Below are positions 6,957-11,272 of a DNA stretch of 11,272 nucleotides, one piece after another (the first letter of the stretch is position 1; the number at the start of each line of letters is the position of its first letter). Made by a program: the position numbers and the translations under genes. Location of the stretch: NCBI RefSeq assembly GCF_000599865.1, contig NZ_JHAC01000035.1, positions 1-11,272 on the forward strand. The letters are read 5' to 3'. The notes under the pieces were generated by a model. It saw nothing but the letters and a program-made list of their open reading frames with translations. It had not been told where the DNA came from and did no database searches. The stretch is from Deinococcus phoenicis. GTDB lineage: Bacteria > Deinococcota > Deinococci > Deinococcales > Deinococcaceae.

Positions 6957-7805
6957 ATGTTCCCGCTCTGGCTCCTCCTGGCCTGGAGCGGTGTGGCGGT
7001 GGGCGCGGCAGCCTGGACGCCCGCGCAGCGTCAGGCCTATGCGGTCGCCGCCCAGAACATCCTGCGAACCTGTGTGGAAACCCTGGAACAACGGCGGTCC
7101 GCGTGGCCGAGTGATCAGCCTCCCGGCGACTGGGACGGGCAATCCTGCGTGACGCTGGTTCCCGGGCTGTCGGAGGTTGCCCCGGACGGCGTGCAGAGTG
7201 TGGTCAGGCTGCACCCGGAAACGCTGGAAGGGTATGCTGTCACCGTGACGACCGCCCAGGGTGACAGGGTGACGTGGCCGACGCCGCCCACCCCCAGGCC
7301 GGCCCGGGCCGGAGAACTCGGGCTGATCCTGGCAACAGATGCGGCAGGCTGGTTCGCCCGCCTGCTGGGTGTGCTTGTCACCGGCGGGGTAGGCTGGCTC
7401 TGCGCCTTCTGGGCCAGCTTTCGGAAGGTCGCCTGGCTGGGTTGGCTGGGTATGCTCGGCAGCCTGGGCCTGCCCGCCTTCCTGCTGCTGGCGGGACAGG
7501 GCGGAGCCGATCTTGTCTTTCCTCCTGAACTCGTCTGGTGGCCGCTGGTCGCCTTGCTGGGTGCTGGGTGCTTCACGTTGCCCCGGTCGCTGCACTCTGG
7601 GGCGGCGGAGCCGCTTTGGCAGCGCCTGGGGGTGGGCCTGCTGGCGATGGTCATGCTGGCCCTGTTCGGGCTGCTGACGGCCGCGAAGGTGGAACAGTCC
7701 TCCTTCGGCGTGCAGTTCGGCGCCACTGTGCTGATGGCCGTGCCCGTGGCGGCCCTGCTCATGAGCGTTGCCGTCCTCCGGAACCGCCGGAACGCGCCGG
7801 GCTGA
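6957..7805 (+). CDS. Polytopic membrane protein of unknown function
   Basis: A 282-residue protein I do not recognise. Residues 1-19 are a hydrophobic signal or anchor segment with no lysine or arginine before the core. They are followed by a soluble part of about 100 residues (20-120) with two cysteines, C39 and C64, that could form a disulfide outside the membrane, and a Pro-rich linker TPPTPRPARAGE. The C-terminal part holds about five hydrophobic segments: roughly 121-153, 158-180, 191-208, 222-243 and 251-274, ending in a short basic tail RNRRNAPG. It starts 10 bases after galE with no promoter-like box, so it is probably co-transcribed. The only Shine-Dalgarno-like bases (GCAGG) abut the ATG, which is unusually close. 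An exported-domain sensor or envelope-assembly role is only a guess. Confidence 0.8.
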   Translation: MFPLWLLLAWSGVAVGAAAWTPAQRQAYAVAAQNILRTCVETLEQRRSAWPSDQPPGDWDGQSCVTLVPGLSEVAPDGVQSVVRLHPETLEGYAVTVTTAQGDRVTWPTPPTPRPARAGELGLILATDAAGWFARLLGVLVTGGVGWLCAFWASFRKVAWLGWLGMLGSLGLPAFLLLAGQGGADLVFPPELVWWPLVALLGAGCFTLPRSLHSGAAEPLWQRLGVGLLAMVMLALFGLLTAAKVEQSSFGVQFGATVLMAVPVAALLMSVAVLRNRRNAPG

Positions 7806-7813
7806 CGTTCAGA

Positions 7814-8071
7814 ATGTCTTGCTTCGCCTTCGTGCAACACGACCTCCACCGCCGCCTGCTCGCGCAGGAGGTGGCGCGGCGTTGTCTCCCTGGGCCGGGT
7901 GCTGCACGGTCCTAGCGGCGGGCGCTCCGGCACTGACTGGCCTCCCTCCCCGCTGTGAATGACCGCCCCCTGCTCCCATCGACGCTGATGTGGGAGCTGC
8001 TGCTGGAAGGGGAGGAGGGGCGGCAGGAGACGTTCCGTGAAGTGACAGACTGGCTGCTCTGCCGCCTGTAG
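7814..8071 (+). pseudogene. Possible small ORFs or remnant of a broken gene in the 7806-8134 gap
   Basis: The 329-base gap holds no clear gene. In a single frame there is an ATG reading frame at 7814-7915 (33 codons, ending TAG), a TGA at 7934, then a GTG reading frame at 7955-8071 (38 codons, ending TAG). The second has a strong coding signature: G or C at about 84% of third positions but only about 39% of second positions, with PLLPSTLMWELLLEGEEG in its product. No Shine-Dalgarno or TANNNT box precedes either. They could be one decayed gene with two stop codons, a genuine 38-residue protein, or chance. No family is recognised. Confidence 0.3.
7846..7874. other. Interrupted hairpin after the membrane-protein gene
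   Basis: CCTGC-tcgc-GCAGG (7855-7868) is extended by CCACC (7846-7850) and GGTGG (7870-7874) across a small asymmetric internal loop. No T tract follows. It might help end the galE transcript but it lies inside the first of the two short reading frames. Confidence 0.3.
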
Positions 8072-8084
8072 TGCCCATCAGCAA

Positions 8085-8114
8085 GAGGGACAGCGGACGC
8101 TCCCGCTGCCCCTC
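8085..8114. terminator. Strong hairpin between convergent genes, possible terminator
   Basis: GAGGG-a-CAGCGG (8085-8096) pairs with CCGCTG-c-CCCTC (8103-8114) around a 6-nt loop: eleven pairs and one A-C mismatch. It lies 21 bases beyond the 3' end of rtcB on the minus strand and after the plus-strand galE group. On the plus strand it is followed by a pyrimidine stretch with scattered T; on the minus strand by no T run. It is plausible as the end of the plus-strand transcript, less so for rtcB. Confidence 0.45.
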
Positions 8115-8134
8115 CTCCGTCGTTCCTTACCTTC

Positions 8135-9538
8135 CTACACGTCCTCGCTCCCGGTGTCCATCCGCACCACCTTCGGCGTGAACTGCGCCACCACCTCCAC
8201 GAGGTCGCTCTGGCGGGCCAGGACGTTCTCGATGCGTTTGTAGGCCTGCGGCGCCTCGTCGATGCCGCCGCCGATCAGGGTCACGCCGCGCTCTTTCAGG
8301 TACGCCTGCACGTCGCGCTTGGCGAGGGTATTCGCGGCGGCTTTGCGCCCCATCTGGCGGCCCGCGCCGTGGCTGGCGCTGGCGAGGGCGCCTTCGTTTC
8401 CCAGGCCGCGCACCACGAAGCCGGGGTCGGCCATGCTGCCGGGAATCAGACCCAGTTGGCCCCGTTCGGCGGGCGTCGCGCCCTTGCGGTGGACGATCAG
8501 GTCATGCTCGCCCACCCGCTGTTGCCAGGCGAGGTTGTGGCTGTTGCCCACGCTGGCAGCGGGCGTCACGCCCAGCGCACGGGCCAGGCGGGCGTGAATC
8601 AGGTCGTGGTTGGCGAGGGCGTAGCGCCCGGCGAGATTCATCGCCTGCCAGTAGGCCTGGCCTTCCTCGCTGTCCAGCGGCAGCCAGGCGAGCTTGCGGG
8701 CGGCGGGATCGAGCGTGGGGTGCAAAGCCTGCGCGAGCCGCGTGAAGTGGTTCGCCACCTGTGCCCCGAAGCCGCGCGACCCGCTGTGCGACAGGACGGC
8801 GAGGTACTCGCCCGCCTCCAGGCCCAGGTCACCCTGCGGCAGCGTGAGGGTGCCGAACTCCACGAAATGGTTGCCGCTGCCCGACGTGCCGATCTGCTCG
8901 GCGGCCTTGCCTTGCAGGTGGCGCAGCAGCGGTTGCGCGCGCCAGGTTTCCTCGTGCAGCACCTCGTGGTCGCCCCGGAAACTCTTCTCGAAGCTCACGC
9001 CCGCGCCGAAGCGGGTGTGCTTGAGCAGCAGCTTGCGGGCCTCGTCGGGACTCAGGCTGCCCGGGTTCAGCGGCAGCACGCTCAGCCGCATCGAGCAGCC
9101 GATGTCCACGCCGACGCCGTAGGGGATCACGGCGCCTTCGGTCGCCAGCACGCCGCCGATGGGCAGGCCGTAGCCGACATGCGCGTCGGGCATCAGCGCA
9201 CCGGAGCGGGTGATGGGAAGCTGCATCGCCACGTCCATCTGGGTGCGGGCACCCGGCTCGATCAGGTCCTCGCCCCACACGCGGTAGGGGAGAGGGGTGG
9301 GGCGCAGGTCGGCACTCCTGCGGGCCTGCCGTGCGGCCCCCTGCTTGTGCAGTTCTGCGGCCAGGTCGGCATACACGCCGCCCGTCAGGTAGCTTTCCGG
9401 GTTGGCCTGCACGGCCTGGAGTTCGTCCAGAATCTCGGTGCGGCTCAGGCCCGCTTCCCCGCGCACCTCGGCGGCGGTGAGGGCCAGTTTGATGGCTTTC
9501 TTTTCAAAGCCCAGTTTGGTGATCTGTTTTCCGTTCAT
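8135..9538 (-). CDS. rtcB: RtcB-family RNA ligase (3'-phosphate/5'-OH)
   Basis: A 467-residue RtcB-family, GTP- and Mn-dependent ligase that joins RNA 2',3'-cyclic phosphate or 3'-phosphate ends to 5'-OH ends in tRNA splicing and RNA repair. All active-site elements are visible: MPDAHVGYGLPIGG (116-129), GVGVDIGCSM (141-150, metal ligands D145 and C148), GSGNHFVE (220-227, H224), SHSGSRG (250-256, H251), GNSHNLAW (331-338, H334), HRKGATPA (350-357), IPGSM (365-369), SHGAGR (389-394, with H390 as the guanylylated histidine) and DEAPQAYK (427-434, K434). Residues 1-60 form an N-terminal extension not needed for these motifs. ATG 9538 has a Shine-Dalgarno AGGGA (9545-9549) 6 bases upstream, unlike the leaderless-looking genes nearby. 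No archease, RtcA or RtcR gene is in the window. Confidence 0.95.
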   Translation of the reverse strand: MNGKQITKLGFEKKAIKLALTAAEVRGEAGLSRTEILDELQAVQANPESYLTGGVYADLAAELHKQGAARQARRSADLRPTPLPYRVWGEDLIEPGARTQMDVAMQLPITRSGALMPDAHVGYGLPIGGVLATEGAVIPYGVGVDIGCSMRLSVLPLNPGSLSPDEARKLLLKHTRFGAGVSFEKSFRGDHEVLHEETWRAQPLLRHLQGKAAEQIGTSGSGNHFVEFGTLTLPQGDLGLEAGEYLAVLSHSGSRGFGAQVANHFTRLAQALHPTLDPAARKLAWLPLDSEEGQAYWQAMNLAGRYALANHDLIHARLARALGVTPAASVGNSHNLAWQQRVGEHDLIVHRKGATPAERGQLGLIPGSMADPGFVVRGLGNEGALASASHGAGRQMGRKAAANTLAKRDVQAYLKERGVTLIGGGIDEAPQAYKRIENVLARQSDLVEVVAQFTPKVVRMDTGSEDV

Positions 9539-9641
9539 GTGGGGTCCCTGTGGGTGAGGACCGGGAGAGGCGTGCGCCGCCGCCCCGGTCGCCTGGGTCT
9601 TCTTCTGCGTGTTCCGGTCTATCTTCGCGTCCGCGTGGCAT
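9504..9641 (-). promoter_or_regulatory. Upstream reading frame with strong Shine-Dalgarno overlapping the rtcB start
   Basis: On the minus strand AGGGAGG (9647-9653) lies 5 bases before ATG 9641, the best Shine-Dalgarno match I noticed in the window. It opens a 45-codon frame that runs through the rtcB Shine-Dalgarno and start codon in another frame and stops at 9504. Its codons are not GC3-rich like those of true genes here, so a conserved protein is unlikely. A leader peptide that couples or tunes rtcB translation is possible. No clear promoter was found upstream. Confidence 0.35.
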
Positions 9642-9724
9642 GTTCGCCTCCCTTCGTTTCTTTACTCGGCTTCACTCTGCCGTGTGCGGCGGGCACCGGG
9701 CATCGGCCAGGTGACGGAGGGCCT

Positions 9725-9866
9725 ATAGAGCATTTGACAGAATTACGGCCCCCGGGGAACGGCGCCCCAGGTGCCTCCATTCTGCCCAATGCTCTTCCTG
9801 AATTCGCTCGCTCCGCTCGGCCAACGAACACGGAACACCACCGCATTCTTATGGCAAATGCTCTAT
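9725..9866. mobile_element. MITE-like small element with terminal inverted repeats
   Basis: The left end ATAGAGCATTTGACAGAAT (9725-9743) and the right end (9845-9866), which reads ATAGAGCATTTGCCATAAG on the other strand, are inverted copies matching over the first 12 bases and most of the next 10. The outer bases are TA on both sides (9726-9727 and 9864-9865), which would suit a TA-duplicating IS630/mariner type transposase acting in trans, although no transposase is present. A third copy of the arm, ATTCTGCCCAATGCTCT (9779-9795), lies inside. The element occupies most of the space between the rtcB leader and the exported-protein gene, whose stop is 13 bases beyond the right end. No coding region is supported inside it. 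Confidence 0.6.
9727..9795. repeat. 69-base hairpin formed by the left and internal arms
   Basis: AGAGCATTTGACAGAAT (9727-9743) can pair with ATTCTGCCCAATGCTCT (9779-9795) at 15 of 17 positions, around a GC-rich 35-base loop. Either strand could fold into a long stem. This may be a shorter version of the same element nested in the larger one, or a folded end recognised by a transposase. Confidence 0.6.
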
Positions 9867-9878
9867 GCCAGTTCAGCT

Positions 9879-10469
9879 TCAGCGCACGGCGGGCCATCCG
9901 GCACCGTCGGCGGCGAGGTGCCGGGCACCCAGCGGCACGCGGCGTTCCAGCCGGAAGCCGAAGCCGGTCCAGCTCCACTCGCTCAGGGCGGTGCTGGCGC
10001 TGTCCCGGCCCCGCGCGTAGGTGCTTTCCAACGTGACCAGGTGACCACCGGGCAGGACGGTCAGCGCGGTGACGGGCCGGTAGAGGGCGCTCCCGCCCCA
10101 GAGGGGCCGGAAGGTGCCGTCCGGACGCGGCTTCAGCACCAGCACATGCGCGCTGTCGCCCCGCGCGTCCCGGTTCGCCACGATGGGGGAGGGCCGGGAC
10201 TCCCAGCGGCGGGTGGGCCAGTCGCGCCAGGGCCGCCAGACGGCCAGCACGCATTCGGGTGTGCCGTCGCCGGTCACGTCGGCATACGCCTGCGCGCGCA
10301 CGTCCCAGTCTGCGGGCAGGCGCAGGGGCGGGCAGGGCCTCGCGGGCCGGACGTGGGCGGCGGGCCGGGGAATCCCGTCCGCGTTCAGGACCTGCCAGAC
10401 GGACGCCCCTCCCCCCGCGAGCGCCGCGCCCGCCAGCAGCAGAGGAAGCAGCAGGCGCGTTACGGGCAC
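9879..10469 (-). CDS. Exported protein with DVTGDG (FG-GAP/VCBS-like) motif, unknown function
   Basis: A 196-residue protein. The first 24 residues (MPVTRLLLPLLLAGAALAGG) form a signal peptide with no lipobox cysteine, so export to the periplasm or surface is expected. AYADVTGDGTPECVLAVW (61-78) is a calcium-loop-like DxTGDG repeat of the FG-GAP/VCBS type. PWRDWPTRRWESRPSPI (80-96), GDSAHVLVL (104-112), TLESTYARGRD (147-157) and EWSWTGFGFRLE (164-175) look like strands of one small beta structure. The GTG at 10469 is chosen because it gives the complete signal peptide, overlaps the upstream CapA-like gene by 10 bases and has GGAG 8 bases upstream: an arrangement for coupled translation. From memory, proteins of this look accompany CapA-like genes in other genomes; function unknown. 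Confidence 0.8.
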   Translation of the reverse strand: MPVTRLLLPLLLAGAALAGGGASVWQVLNADGIPRPAAHVRPARPCPPLRLPADWDVRAQAYADVTGDGTPECVLAVWRPWRDWPTRRWESRPSPIVANRDARGDSAHVLVLKPRPDGTFRPLWGGSALYRPVTALTVLPGGHLVTLESTYARGRDSASTALSEWSWTGFGFRLERRVPLGARHLAADGAGWPAVR

Positions 10470-11272
10470 GCCGGAAGCTCCAGCCGGGCCAGGGCGGCGC
10501 GGCGTTCGTCCGGCCCGGCCCGGCTGACCCGCCCCGCGCGGTAGCGGGTCGCCACGGCGCAGGCGTCCAGGCCACCCGGCCCCAGCGTCACCCGCACCAC
10601 CGCGCCCAGCCGCGCGGAGGGGTAGGGCTGGTCCAGCAGCAGGTTGCCCAGGCTGTAGAGCACCAGGGTCCGGCCCAGGCGTTCCCGGCCCTGGAGGACG
10701 TGAGGCCCGCTGCCCACCACCAGGGTCGCGCCCGCCGCCGCCAGTTCGCGGGCCAGCCGGCGTTGCCGCGCCGTGACCGGGCTGTACTCGGCCCCCCAGT
10801 GAACCCCCACCACCACGGCCCGCGCCTGCCGCGCCCCCTCGCGGATGGCCGCCAGCGGTGGGGGCGTCCGGCCATCGTCCCAGAAGGCGACCCACGCGAC
10901 CGGCACGCCCCGGATGTGCGTGAGGGTCAGCCCGCGCGTGACCGGCACCAGGCCGCGCGCCCGCAGGGTCCGCCGGGTCTGGGCCTGTCCCGCCGCCCCG
11001 CCGTCCGCCGCGTGGTTGTTCTCCACGCCCAGATGCGTGAACGGCGCGAGGGCCGCCACGCCTGCCGGGGCCGCCCGCAAATCCAACCCGCTCCCGGTGA
11101 GCGCTGCCGTCGTCAGGGGTGATTCCAGATTGCCGAAGGTGGCGTCGGCGGCCAGGGCGGGCCGGATGCCGGCCAGGGCGCGGTCCCAGTGTCCCGCGTT
11201 CGCGGTCGCCACGTCCCGCGCTGCGCTCACGTCCCCGGCCAGCGCGAAGATCGGCGGCGCACCCTCCCGCCC
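10460..11272 (-). CDS. CapA-family metallophosphatase-like protein, 5' end outside the window
   Basis: The last 270 residues of a CapA (poly-gamma-glutamate capsule, PGA_cap) family protein with a calcineurin-like metallophosphatase fold. Seen from the cut edge: FALAGDVSAARDV (9-21), containing the GD metal motif, then FGNLESPLT (46-54), HLGVENNHAADGG (80-92), VGVHWGAEYSP (154-164), ATLVVGSGPHVLQG (182-195) and LYSLGNLLLDQ (204-214). These are the family's ordered signatures, so only the start, probably a signal peptide, is missing. A GTG at 11230 is internal, because the reading frame is open to the window edge and codes for conserved residues. The metal-site segment reads GSGPHV where many members have two His before PH. 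Its stop overlaps the start of the small exported-protein gene. A role in envelope polymer synthesis or turnover is likely; true PGA synthesis partners (CapB, CapC) are not seen. Confidence 0.9.
   Translation of the reverse strand, partial: GREGAPPIFALAGDVSAARDVATANAGHWDRALAGIRPALAADATFGNLESPLTTAALTGSGLDLRAAPAGVAALAPFTHLGVENNHAADGGAAGQAQTRRTLRARGLVPVTRGLTLTHIRGVPVAWVAFWDDGRTPPPLAAIREGARQARAVVVGVHWGAEYSPVTARQRRLARELAAAGATLVVGSGPHVLQGRERLGRTLVLYSLGNLLLDQPYPSARLGAVVRVTLGPGGLDACAVATRYRAGRVSRAGPDERRAALARLELPACP

Noticed and set aside
9730..9743. TTGACA in the left repeat arm as a plus-strand promoter
   Set aside because: TTGACA at 9734-9739 has no -10-like hexamer at 16 to 18 bases downstream (GC-rich), and no plus-strand gene follows.
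8369..10036. 555-codon plus-strand open frame opposite rtcB and the repeat element
   Set aside because: It runs through an RtcB gene with all catalytic motifs on the other strand, through the repeat element and into another gene; no recognisable domain.

Overview
The window is high-GC bacterial chromosome (roughly 70% by eye). It reads like Deinococcus or a close relative. The polyphosphate kinase matches the class III PPK2 type I remember from Deinococcus and Meiothermus. Five start codons (PPK2, Re-citrate-synthase-like, HTH-citrate synthase, LacI, GalE) have a TANNNT box 5 to 8 bases upstream and no good Shine-Dalgarno, which is the arrangement described for the abundant leaderless mRNAs of Deinococcus. 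The genus call is inference; no search was run.

Layout. 1-66: 3' end of a tRNA-Gly and its intrinsic terminator. 73-2208 (minus): a DRE-TIM aldol condensation enzyme of the Re-citrate-synthase/isopropylmalate synthase type, followed 24 bases later by PPK2. 2279-3502 (plus, divergent): an HTH domain fused to a Si-type citrate synthase with its catalytic residues intact. The two condensing enzymes share a 70-base intergenic region holding overlapping inverted repeats. 3540-4736 (minus): a YbjJ-like MFS transporter. 4818-5873 (plus, divergent): a LacI-family regulator, with a near-perfect 16-bp LacI-type operator between the pair. 5954-7805 (plus): galE and an unrecognised polytopic membrane protein, probably one transcript. 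7806-8134: a gene-poor stretch with possible coding remnants and a hairpin. 8135-9538 (minus): an RtcB-family RNA ligase. 9539-9878: the rtcB leader and a small terminal-inverted-repeat element with a third internal arm. 9879-11272 (minus): a CapA-like metallophosphatase, cut by the window end, overlapping a small exported protein with a DVTGDG motif.

How the genes relate. The strongest unexplained unit is the divergent pair of unrelated enzymes that both make a citrate-type C-C bond, one of which carries its own DNA-binding domain. A simple reading is that the HTH-citrate synthase fusion controls the shared intergenic region and couples transcription to acetyl-CoA or 2-oxoacid status, with PPK2 as a downstream passenger or energy-linked partner. 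The LacI-MFS pair is a conventional local repressor-transporter unit whose operator can be read directly. GalE, the membrane protein and the CapA pair point to envelope or polysaccharide work. No phage genes, CRISPR array or complete insertion sequence were seen.
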